Notes under the pieces: model-generated
Database searches by the model: none
Told to the model about the DNA's origin: nothing
What the model saw: only the letters and a program-made list of their open reading frames with translations
Source: Pseudomonas frederiksbergensis
GTDB lineage: Bacteria; Pseudomonadota; Gammaproteobacteria; Pseudomonadales; Pseudomonadaceae
Direction: 5' to 3'
Assembly: GCF_017114915.1 (NCBI RefSeq)
Contig: NZ_JAAUOE010000002.1
Location: forward strand, 124,001 to 188,000
DNA: 64,000 nt
Shown here: one piece after another, positions 57,658 to 64,000 of the stretch
How positions within the stretch are numbered: the stretch's first letter is position 1
How the letters are laid out: each line of letters begins with the position of its first letter
Position numbers and translations under genes: made by a program

Positions 57658-58584
57658 ATGGATAGCAGAACCTTACGCAACCTCATGCGCATCGTGCAGA
57701 CCGGCTCGTTGTCGGCGGCGGCAGAGCATTCCTGTTTGACGGTGCAGGCGTTGGCCGCACAGTTGAACAAGGTCGAAGAGCAGTTCGGTTTTCGGTTGTT
57801 TCGTCGCTCCAACAAGGGGCTGACCCTGACAACCCAGGGCACGGAGCTCACGCCCTATATGGACAAAGTATTGGTCGCCACGCGCCAACTGGAAGAAAAA
57901 GTCGCCGCGCTCAAGGTACCCGGGCAGCGCACGCTCAAGGTTGCGCTTAATACCACGCTCGCAGCTGACTTCAACCGGCGAATGATCGGACGCCTCATCG
58001 AGGTGTTTCCTGATTATCAGCTGGAATTCAGCTACGCCGAGTCGATGGAAAACCTCAGCAAGTTGAAGAATGAGGACTTCGACCTAGCCGTACTGATCGG
58101 GCCACAGCAGCCGGGGTTACCCAGCATTGTCCTGCCCGATGTACAGGTGCAGGTGGTCGGTGCTCATTGCGGTCAGGAAAACGATCCGCTGATGCTGCTC
58201 GGCAATAAGCTTCAGGTTCGACCAGCCGACGATTGTCCGTATTCCCACAGCTTCTTGCGCTTTCTCGACGCCGGCCTTGGCAACTACGAGTCAGGCAAGC
58301 GGATGATCTATTCCTGCAGCGAGACCCTGACCCTGTCGTTGATCACACAAATGGACGGCCTCGGCATGGTTTCCCGCGAGGCGGCCCTGCGTAACGGCCT
58401 GACCATTTTCCCGGGTTTCGAGGACTCCCTCGAAGTGCGGCTGGCGATCAATAACCCCGAGTTGTCAGGCCAGGCCTTGAACGACGTGGTCGATCTGCCG
58501 CTACATGAACGAGCCGAGCGCAATGTACGCAGCCGTTCCCACCGCAACGGAGAGAAAGAGGTTTTTGCTGAAATACGCACATAA
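57658..58584 (+). CDS. LysR-family transcriptional regulator
   Basis: 308 residues. N-terminal winged HTH (MDSRTLRNLMRIVQTGSLSAAAEHSCLTVQALAAQLNKVEEQFGFRLFRRSNKGLTLTTQG in pieces) and a LysR substrate domain (about 90-295). The C-terminal end reads 84 nt into the antisense of azlD, an unusual convergent overlap. It probably regulates the AzlD-AzlC-acetyltransferase-dioxygenase run, although LysR genes are usually divergent from their targets. Ligand unknown. Confidence 0.88.
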   Translation: MDSRTLRNLMRIVQTGSLSAAAEHSCLTVQALAAQLNKVEEQFGFRLFRRSNKGLTLTTQGTELTPYMDKVLVATRQLEEKVAALKVPGQRTLKVALNTTLAADFNRRMIGRLIEVFPDYQLEFSYAESMENLSKLKNEDFDLAVLIGPQQPGLPSIVLPDVQVQVVGAHCGQENDPLMLLGNKLQVRPADDCPYSHSFLRFLDAGLGNYESGKRMIYSCSETLTLSLITQMDGLGMVSREAALRNGLTIFPGFEDSLEVRLAINNPELSGQALNDVVDLPLHERAERNVRSRSHRNGEKEVFAEIRT

Positions 58585-58818
58585 CAGCGTCGGAATGGCC
58601 GCATAAAATTCCGGGCGATCGAGCTGTACATGCTGATCCTTGATCAACAGGGGCGTGAGGCTGATGGCAGCGACGATCGCCACCGGCAGGTATTCCAGCG
58701 CCCGGGCGACCAGGGGTGGCCAATGGTCGGTGTTGACCTGCAGCGGCAACGCGCGCGGCAGGAATGTCACGGCCATCATCAGCGCGACGACCAGGATCAG
58801 GAACGTTTGGTCAGGCAT
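58501..58818 (-). CDS. azlD: AzlD branched-chain amino acid exporter subunit
   Basis: 105 residues from the ATG at 58816-58818 (MPDQTFLILVVALMMAVTFLPRALPLQ), four hydrophobic helices, matching AzlD. With AzlC it forms the two-component exporter of branched-chain and related amino acids. Overlaps azlC by 22 nt and the convergent LysR gene by 84 nt. Confidence 0.88.
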   Translation of the reverse strand: MPDQTFLILVVALMMAVTFLPRALPLQVNTDHWPPLVARALEYLPVAIVAAISLTPLLIKDQHVQLDRPEFYAAIPTLLCAYFSKNLFLSVAVGTAAYIALGSFM

Positions 58819-59513
58819 ACACCCACTCCGCAGCCCACGAATGTGGCGATGAACACGTTGAAGGGGGAGCTGCCGATCAGGCTCAGGACACCCATGCAGG
58901 CGACCGCGGCCAGTGCGGCGATCAGTTTGTTGCGGGTGTTGCACAGCGATACCAGCACGTAGAGCATCATCGCGGTCAGCGCATAGTCGAGCTGGTATTT
59001 GATCAGGTGCGCCGCGTACTGCGCGCAGATCGCCCCCAGCAAACCGCCGAGCACCCACGAGGTGTGGCAATACAGATTGAAGCCGATCAGGTAACGCACA
59101 TTGACCGGCGAGCCCTTGCCCAGTTTGACGCTGTGGAAGGCGAACGATTCATCGGTCAGCCCACCTGCATAACACCAGCGCTCCAGGCGACTGAGCCCCA
59201 TCGCTTGCAGGGCCTTGGCCATGTAGACCGACATCAGCATGTGCCGCGCATTGATCAGAAACGTGGTGAGGATGATGGTGGTCAGCGACGCACCACTGGA
59301 GATCAGCGCCAGGGCGGCGAACTGCGAGGCGCCGGCGTAGACGAACAGGCACATCGCGACCGGCAGCCACACGGGCAACCCGGCATTGACGGCCATCAAA
59401 CCAAACACGAACGACACCGTGAAGTAGCCCGCAACCACCGGGCTGGCTTCAGCAAACGTGCGCGAGGGCTGGGGCTCGACCATCAGCGGCTGGCTGCTGG
59501 ACGTCTCATTCAT
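58797..59513 (-). CDS. azlC: AzlC branched-chain amino acid exporter subunit
   Basis: 238 residues, about seven helices with the AzlC signatures VYAGASQFAALALISSGAS and FLINARHMLMSVYMAKALQ and LTDESFAF. Large subunit of the AzlCD exporter. Overlaps the acetyltransferase gene by 4 nt and azlD by 22 nt. Confidence 0.9.
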   Translation of the reverse strand: MNETSSSQPLMVEPQPSRTFAEASPVVAGYFTVSFVFGLMAVNAGLPVWLPVAMCLFVYAGASQFAALALISSGASLTTIILTTFLINARHMLMSVYMAKALQAMGLSRLERWCYAGGLTDESFAFHSVKLGKGSPVNVRYLIGFNLYCHTSWVLGGLLGAICAQYAAHLIKYQLDYALTAMMLYVLVSLCNTRNKLIAALAAVACMGVLSLIGSSPFNVFIATFVGCGVGVCLTKRS

Positions 59514-59956
59514 AGGTCCCTCTCAAAGGTCGTTTCGCCGCGCGGCTCGCAAAAGCCCTGGGCACTCCAAAAACGTTTGCCGGCAAGGTTAGCATCGTCG
59601 ACGAACAGGAACATGCGCAGCACGCCCACCCGTTTCATGTCCGCCGAGGCCGCTTCCACCAGGCGCTGACCGACGCCCTGGCTGCGATACAACGGGCTCA
59701 CTGCCAGGTGATTGATGGTGCCACGGCTGCCGAGCATGCCACCCAACACCGCGCCGACCACTTCGCCACAGACATCGAGCGCAAGGAACGCGGTGGTGGT
59801 TTTCTGCACCAACACACCGCGCAGGCATTTGGCGTCCTGCCATTCACAGAACGACACTTCTTCGAATTGCCGAAAGAAGCACTCCAGGCGCTGGGCATCC
59901 TTGGCCGTCGCGCGTCGCAGCATCACCGGTGCAGGGCACTCGGCGATGCTCATCAT
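59510..59956 (-). CDS. GNAT family N-acetyltransferase
   Basis: 148 residues from the ATG at 59954-59956; a longer frame would run into the upstream dioxygenase gene. GNAT fold with acetyl-CoA loop SPLYRSQGVGQRLVEAA (R-x2-G-x-G/A) and INHLAV beta 4. The C-terminal AGKRFWSAQGFCEPRGETTF resembles amino-acid/ribosomal GNATs. In an operon between a 2OG dioxygenase and AzlC, so an amino acid product is a reasonable substrate. Confidence 0.82.
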   Translation of the reverse strand: MMSIAECPAPVMLRRATAKDAQRLECFFRQFEEVSFCEWQDAKCLRGVLVQKTTTAFLALDVCGEVVGAVLGGMLGSRGTINHLAVSPLYRSQGVGQRLVEAASADMKRVGVLRMFLFVDDANLAGKRFWSAQGFCEPRGETTFERDL

Positions 59957-59969
59957 GGGATCGAGCTGT

Positions 59970-60716
59970 TCAGCGAACAATGTCGAAAGCGGTCCCGGGC
60001 CGCGAGAAGGAAATGGCCAGAATCTGCCGATAGGCCATTTCGTGAGCATGGATGTTGCGCGCAGGTGTCACGTAGTGACGCATATCCCGATCGAGGAAAT
60101 AGGTAGTGTCGAGGATTTCCAGATAGGTCGTAGCCGCCAACTGTTCCTCTTGGGCCGAATACAAACGGCTCTCCGCCCCATCCACGTTGTTGCGGCCCCA
60201 GAAATGCACACCGCTGAACGGATAACCGTCGCAGTGAATACCTTCGGGGGTGATTTCCAGTTGCTTGCCCGGCTTGATCTCGATGCGGATCTGATGGATC
60301 TGGCATTGCCAGATTTCGTCGTGCAACTCCGACGGCAATACGTGTTTGTACACCTCGAAATCCGCGTCGACGAGGCTGCGCATCACCGGCGAATTGATGA
60401 CTTCATTGGAGAAATCCTGGAAGTGCCGCTCCAGTCCGCCGACGTAGCTGTTGTTGGCCTTCGATTGCACGTAGGCGCGGTGTTCCAACTGCTTCAAGTC
60501 ACGGGTGACCGGGTTGTATTCGAAATCGCTGTAGCGACGAAAACGCATGCCCGCATCGGCCTGGCCGTAATAACTGTCCGGCTCCATGTTTTCCCAACTT
60601 TTAGTCAATCTGACGAAGTCGGAAAAATGACCGAAGAGATTGAAGTCGGCTCCCTGGACGTTGACATATTTGTCGCGTCGTAGCGATTCGCCCACTTCTC
60701 TGTTCAAAACGATCAT
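59970..60716 (-). CDS. 2-oxoglutarate/Fe(II) dioxygenase, free amino acid hydroxylase type
   Basis: 248 residues. 2OG-Fe_Oxy_2 family (same group as Bacillus L-isoleucine dioxygenase). Iron triad HxD...H: H161-C-D163 in GIHCDGYPFSGVHFWGRNNVDGAESRLY (adjacent) and H214 in DMRHYVTPARN; R230 should hold 2-oxoglutarate. MRFRRYSDFEYNP and FEVYKHVLP are typical of the family. Starts the minus-strand run with the acetyltransferase and AzlCD; likely hydroxylates a branched-chain or similar amino acid. Confidence 0.85.
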   Translation of the reverse strand: MIVLNREVGESLRRDKYVNVQGADFNLFGHFSDFVRLTKSWENMEPDSYYGQADAGMRFRRYSDFEYNPVTRDLKQLEHRAYVQSKANNSYVGGLERHFQDFSNEVINSPVMRSLVDADFEVYKHVLPSELHDEIWQCQIHQIRIEIKPGKQLEITPEGIHCDGYPFSGVHFWGRNNVDGAESRLYSAQEEQLAATTYLEILDTTYFLDRDMRHYVTPARNIHAHEMAYRQILAISFSRPGTAFDIVR

Positions 60717-60892
60717 TACTAGGTCTCCGCTGCATTTAGCGGCTTAATCTAGTAGCTGTAGAAATTACGGCCCATGAGAAAGAATTTCAGGCATATCAAG
60801 CGTTGCTTGAAACGCAGGATGAAGTTGCTTCAATTCGACTTTTTACGATCGAAAACAGTCGTTTTCAGTGTTTTCTTACGATCATGAGGCGA

Positions 60893-60918
60893 AAAAAAAC
60901 CGAACCCGTCGGGGTTTC
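60893..60918 (-). terminator. Terminator of the SnoaL-like gene
   Basis: On the minus strand AACCC-CGAC-GGGTT followed by CGGTTTTTTTT, 21 nt after the stop at 60939. Confidence 0.75.
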
Positions 60919-60938
60919 TATCGACTCTGAACAACTCT

Positions 60939-61334
60939 TCACTTGTCAGCGACAGCCAATTGCACGATATGGCTGTCGACGAATTGTTCGAAATGGGTGA
61001 CTTTGCCGTCGGCCAGAGTCCACAAGTGAGCAACTCGGGCGTTCATCGCACGGCCGGTGGCTTTGTAGATGCCGCTGTAATTGCCGTAGGCAAATACCTG
61101 GTCGTCCTGGGCGACATAGTTCTCGACCTTGAACTGAAAATCTTCCCACTCCGTGGCCAGGCGCTTGAAGACGTTTTCGACGATAGCGTCGAAGCCGACG
61201 TAGGTCCCGGCATACGGAAAACCCGCCGCTTCGGTCCAGCGCGCGTCATCGGCCAGCGCCGCGGCGGTGTTGCGCGCGTTCTCCTGGGAGTTGGCACCTT
61301 CGTAAGTGCTTTTGATCAGGCTCAGGTTATCCAT
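60939..61334 (-). CDS. SnoaL-like / nuclear transport factor 2 family protein
   Basis: 131 residues from the ATG at 61332-61334 (MDNLSLIKSTYEG). NTF2-like cone fold (ARWTEAAGFPYAGTYVGFDAIVENVFKRLATEWEDFQFKVENY in two runs, VAHLWTLADGKVTHFEQFVDS). Ketosteroid-isomerase-like pocket, substrate unknown. 17 nt downstream of the DsbA-family gene, so probably co-transcribed. Confidence 0.85.
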   Translation of the reverse strand: MDNLSLIKSTYEGANSQENARNTAAALADDARWTEAAGFPYAGTYVGFDAIVENVFKRLATEWEDFQFKVENYVAQDDQVFAYGNYSGIYKATGRAMNARVAHLWTLADGKVTHFEQFVDSHIVQLAVADK

Positions 61335-61351
61335 GATGACTCCAGATGAAT

Positions 61352-62023
61352 TCAATGGGCGCAGCCGTCGAGACCACAAGCTTGAAACACGGATGAAGAC
61401 TCCTTTGCCGGGAGTGACTGGCTCAACCAGTGGGCGAACGCTTGCGGCTTGCCAAGCCAGGGGCCGATATCGACCAGGGTGAACTGGCCATCCTGTTCCA
61501 GCGCGAAGGTCGGAAAGCCCTGACCGCCGACACGGGCCAGGAGTCCGCGGCTGTCCTTTATATGGCGATCAGTGTCGGCTTCATTAAATGCCTGTTGGAA
61601 CGTCTCAGGTTCAAGACCCATTTGTATAGCGAGTTCCAGCAGAACGGCTTCGTCAGCGATGCGTCGACCTTCCACATAATGGGCCGTCTGCAAACGCCCC
61701 AGCAATGCTAGTCCGCGTCCAGCAATCTGCTCGGCCGCCAATACGGCGGCAATCGGCGGCGTGGAATCGAACACCGCCGTTTCATCGCACAGCAGACCTT
61801 CGAAATAGGCCTCGCCAAACGGCTGGCCGGTGTACTCGGCGATGCGTCGGTCGTGGGGCATCACATAGTTGCGCAGTTGTGGCGAAACAGTCTGGCGATT
61901 GGCGCCGGTCATCATGCCGCCGCCGTGGGCAATCACCGGCAATACGGCTTGAGCGGCCTGCACCAATGGCTTGGCACCGTAGCACCAACCACACAATGGG
62001 TCGTAAATGTAATGAAGGATCAT
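61352..62023 (-). CDS. DsbA family oxidoreductase (CGWC)
   Basis: 223 residues, thioredoxin fold with inserted helical domain; active site YDPLCGWCYGAKP (Cys11-Gly-Trp-Cys14) and cis-Pro GGQGFPTFALEQDGQ. No signal peptide, so cytoplasmic, like the FrnE/YwbO-type proteins. C-terminal extra Cys residues (CGLDGCAH). Precedes the SnoaL-like gene. Confidence 0.9.
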   Translation of the reverse strand: MILHYIYDPLCGWCYGAKPLVQAAQAVLPVIAHGGGMMTGANRQTVSPQLRNYVMPHDRRIAEYTGQPFGEAYFEGLLCDETAVFDSTPPIAAVLAAEQIAGRGLALLGRLQTAHYVEGRRIADEAVLLELAIQMGLEPETFQQAFNEADTDRHIKDSRGLLARVGGQGFPTFALEQDGQFTLVDIGPWLGKPQAFAHWLSQSLPAKESSSVFQACGLDGCAH

Positions 62024-62203
62024 GGGAAGACTCCGGCAACAACGTAGGAAAACTCAATGCCGGCAGATTAGTCCCCAGACAGTTTCTGAAAAACGCTGGA
62101 ATGGCTTTCAGTCTGTTTCATGAATCGGTCGAATGAGCTTCGTGACCGGCAACTACAGCTTTTAAGGGCAAGATCTTGCAGGCGTAAATTTTCCAACAGG
62201 CAT

Positions 62204-62233
62204 AAAAAAGCGCCGCCTTCCCGGCAGCGCTTT
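62204..62233 (-). terminator. Terminator downstream of the small hypothetical gene
   Basis: Minus-strand AAAAGCGC-TGCC / GGCGGCGCTTTT with a CGGGAA loop and T run, about 25 nt after the 62256 stop. Confidence 0.85.
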
Positions 62234-62255
62234 TATCAATCCGTTGTTTTTCTTC

Positions 62256-62468
62256 TTATCCTTCCATCACATCCCACAATGCTTCCAGTTCCGCCTCGCT
62301 GAATAAACCAGCAGGGTAGCGCTCGATCATCATCCGGCGCGGATCAGGCTCTCTGATCTGACGCGTTCCATTGGACTTCAACCACTGCGCCAGAGCCTGG
62401 AGCGATTCGCTGTTAATTGCCAGGGGATGCAGTGCCCGCTCGCTCACTACGTTCATTTCGGCGTTCAT
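62256..62468 (-). CDS. Small hypothetical protein
   Basis: 70 residues from the ATG at 62466-62468, chosen because GGGAGAG lies upstream; a TTG at 62508-62510 would add 14 residues but has no ribosome-binding sequence. Sequence features: helical, SESLQALAQWLKSNGTRQIREPD and SEAELEALWDVMEG. Not recognised. Followed by a strong terminator. Confidence 0.6.
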   Translation of the reverse strand: MNAEMNVVSERALHPLAINSESLQALAQWLKSNGTRQIREPDPRRMMIERYPAGLFSEAELEALWDVMEG

Positions 62469-62607
62469 CTCAGCGCTCTCTCCCGGTTTGTGAGCGGCTA
62501 ACTTATCCAAGGTTTATGACAGAACATCGAAGTTCTCTCCCTCCCCGTGTTGCCTCAGCGAAGATACAAGAGCTGTGCCAATGTTTTCGAAGTGTCGATA
62601 AGTGGAT

Positions 62608-62646
62608 ACAAAAAAACCCACAGTCCTGATGGGCTGCGGGTTTTCT
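62608..62646 (-). terminator. Terminator of the agu genes
   Basis: Minus-strand AAACCCGCAGCCC-ATCA-GGACTGTGGGTTT stem with a T run, 70-110 nt after the aguA stop. Confidence 0.88.
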
Positions 62647-62717
62647 GTGTAATAACGAGGATAAACCTTTGCTCAATCGATTTTTCAATCAACTTAAGCT
62701 GTTACGACCTCACTCAC

Positions 62718-63824
62718 TCACGCCTTGTGCGGTGCGGGCTGTTGTTGGGTAAGGCAGTGGATGTTACCGCCCCCCAGTAACAGTTCCCGACCCGGCACCA
62801 TGACCACTTCGTGTTGCGGGAACAGGCTCTGCAAAATCTCTTTGGCCGGACCGTCCAGCGGGTCGTCGAAGCTCGGCGCGATAATGCCGCCGTTGACGAT
62901 CAGGAAGTTCACATAAGAGCCGGCCAGACGAACAGTCGGATTGCGCTCCTGAGTACCGTCCACCGGGTCCACACCTGCGCACTCTTCTTCGGTCGCATAC
63001 AGCGGCCCCGGAATCGGCATTTTGTGCACCGTAAATGAGCGTCCCTTGGCATCGGTACTGTTTTGCAGCACGTTCATTGCCGCCTGGCAACGCGGGTAGT
63101 TCGGGTTCTGCGGGTCGTCGGTCCAGGCCAGCAGTACTTCGCCCGGACGCACGTAGCAGCAGAAGTTATCCACATGGCCGTCGGTTTCGTCGTTGAACAA
63201 ACCGTCCGGCAGCCAGATGATCTTATCCACAGCCAGATTGGCGCAGAGCACCGCTTCGATTTGCTCACGGCTCATGTGCGGGTTGCGATTGCGGTTGAGC
63301 AGGCACTCTTCGGTGGTGATCAGGGTACCTTCGCCATCGACATGAATCGAGCCGCCTTCGAGCACAAAACCCTCGGTGCGGTAGCGCGGACTGCGCTCGA
63401 TTTCGAGGATCTTGCCCGCCACCTGCGAGTCACGGTTCCACGGCGAATACAAACCGCCATCGAAACCGCCCCAAGCGTTGAAGTCCCAATCCACACCACG
63501 GACTTCGCCGCTGTTATTGATGACGAACGTCGGGCCGGTGTCCCGAACCCAGGCGTCGTCGCTGGACATCTCCACCACACGAATATTCGGCACATCGAGA
63601 CGGGTGCGAGCGTTTTCGTACTGGCCAGCGGAAACCGCCACGGTCACCGGTTCGAATCGGGCGATGGCCTTGGCCACCGCCACGTGCGCGGCTTGCGCGG
63701 GTTTGCCACCCAAACGCCAGTTGTCCGGGCGCTCGGGCCAGATCATCCAGGTCTGGGTTTGCGTCGCCCATTCGGCGGGCATGTAAAAGCCGTCGGCGCG
63801 AGGGGTGCTGTTCAAAGTGGTCAT
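62718..63824 (-). CDS. aguA: Agmatine deiminase
   Basis: 368 residues from the ATG at 63822-63824 ([19 protein letters not shown]), the usual start and length. Converts agmatine to N-carbamoylputrescine. Guanidino-group-modifying enzyme fold: [44 protein letters not shown] (in parts), WLPDG-GHVDN-type His and nucleophile Cys357 in [11 protein letters not shown]. It starts 4 nt after the aguB stop codon. Confidence 0.96.
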   Translation of the reverse strand: MTTLNSTPRADGFYMPAEWATQTQTWMIWPERPDNWRLGGKPAQAAHVAVAKAIARFEPVTVAVSAGQYENARTRLDVPNIRVVEMSSDDAWVRDTGPTFVINNSGEVRGVDWDFNAWGGFDGGLYSPWNRDSQVAGKILEIERSPRYRTEGFVLEGGSIHVDGEGTLITTEECLLNRNRNPHMSREQIEAVLCANLAVDKIIWLPDGLFNDETDGHVDNFCCYVRPGEVLLAWTDDPQNPNYPRCQAAMNVLQNSTDAKGRSFTVHKMPIPGPLYATEEECAGVDPVDGTQERNPTVRLAGSYVNFLIVNGGIIAPSFDDPLDGPAKEILQSLFPQHEVVMVPGRELLLGGGNIHCLTQQQPAPHKA

Positions 63825-63828
63825 GGCT

Positions 63829-64000
63829 TCAGGACTCCAGGGAACCGTCGAGGGTTTTGATCGCACTGTACAGGTTCGGACGACGGTCACGGAACGAGCC
63901 CCAGGCGCTGCGGATGTGTTCCAGCTCATCGAGGTCGAAGCGGTGAACCAGAATGCCTTCTTCGGTTTGGTTCAGCTCCTGGACTTTTTCACCAAACTGA
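63829..64000 (-). CDS. aguB: N-carbamoylputrescine amidase, C-terminal end
   Basis: 57 codons to the right edge: [20 protein letters not shown] and [16 protein letters not shown], the C-terminal end of AguB, nitrilase superfamily, which releases putrescine. Order aguB-aguA on one strand with a 4-nt gap is the normal pseudomonad arrangement. The catalytic residues lie outside the window. Confidence 0.88.
   Translation of the reverse strand, partial: QFGEKVQELNQTEEGILVHRFDLDELEHIRSAWGSFRDRRPNLYSAIKTLDGSLES

Overview
The window is chromosomal DNA of a Pseudomonas, most likely of the P. fluorescens group. The evidence is gene order (fbp / DUF3999-DUF2339 / glgP; glnA - periplasmic chorismate mutase - two DUF4124 genes - ntrBC; secB-grxC-rhodanese / gpmI-envC-like-ctpA; hisBH-DUF2164-hisAF; asmA-mutY-yggX-tRNA-Phe; aguBA), GC-rich codon use, and repeated palindromic intergenic elements of the pseudomonad REP type. 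No replication, rRNA or phage structural genes are present, and no CRISPR array was found.

1-39.1 kb is core genome: central carbon and glycogen metabolism (fbp partial, glgP), two linked membrane proteins, typA, thiI, nitrogen assimilation and its two-component control (glnA, ntrB, ntrC) with readable sigma-54 and NtrC sites, tRNA and protein-quality genes (trmL, secB, grxC), glycolysis (gpmI), an EnvC-like/CtpA envelope cluster, histidine biosynthesis, an MFS carrier, and the asmA-mutY-yggX block ending at tRNA-Phe.

39.1-43.4 kb is a small accessory zone. It holds an exported hypothetical protein, a decayed DUF1016-type nuclease remnant carrying a hexanucleotide repeat, a tandem pair of basic-N-terminus hypothetical proteins, a VapBC toxin-antitoxin module bracketed by two copies of the same terminator, and a GABA-permease-like transporter. 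43.9-48.1 kb is a basic-amino-acid ABC importer operon (hisPJQM order) with an overlapping methyltransferase, followed by a lone FkbM methyltransferase and tRNA-Thr.

49.4-57.1 kb, immediately 3' of tRNA-Thr, is the main accessory/defence zone. The tRNA-Thr terminator recurs twice more, dividing the DNA into cassettes. The first holds an Abi_2/AbiF-like HEPN protein preceded by what reads as its own small structured RNA: near-consensus promoter, about 60-nt hairpin RNA and intrinsic terminator ending just before the gene's ribosome-binding site. A diverged orphan copy of that RNA lies 2.1 kb downstream. Further on are metabolic genes (hydroxypyruvate-isomerase-like, AhpD-like, SDR, tautomerase), a deleted and frameshifted DsbA/FrnE remnant, an orphan AAA ATPase and a RES-Xre toxin-antitoxin pair.

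57.2-60.7 kb contains a candidate sRNA, then a LysR regulator convergent with AzlD-AzlC (branched-chain amino acid exporter), an acetyltransferase and a 2-oxoglutarate/Fe(II) dioxygenase of the free-amino-acid hydroxylase type; these could form an amino-acid hydroxylation and export module. The window ends with a SnoaL-like protein, a DsbA-family protein, a small hypothetical protein and aguA/aguB (agmatine to putrescine).

The most interesting item is the AbiF-like gene with its candidate leader RNA and the second RNA copy, which together resemble an RNA-antitoxin/HEPN-toxin unit.
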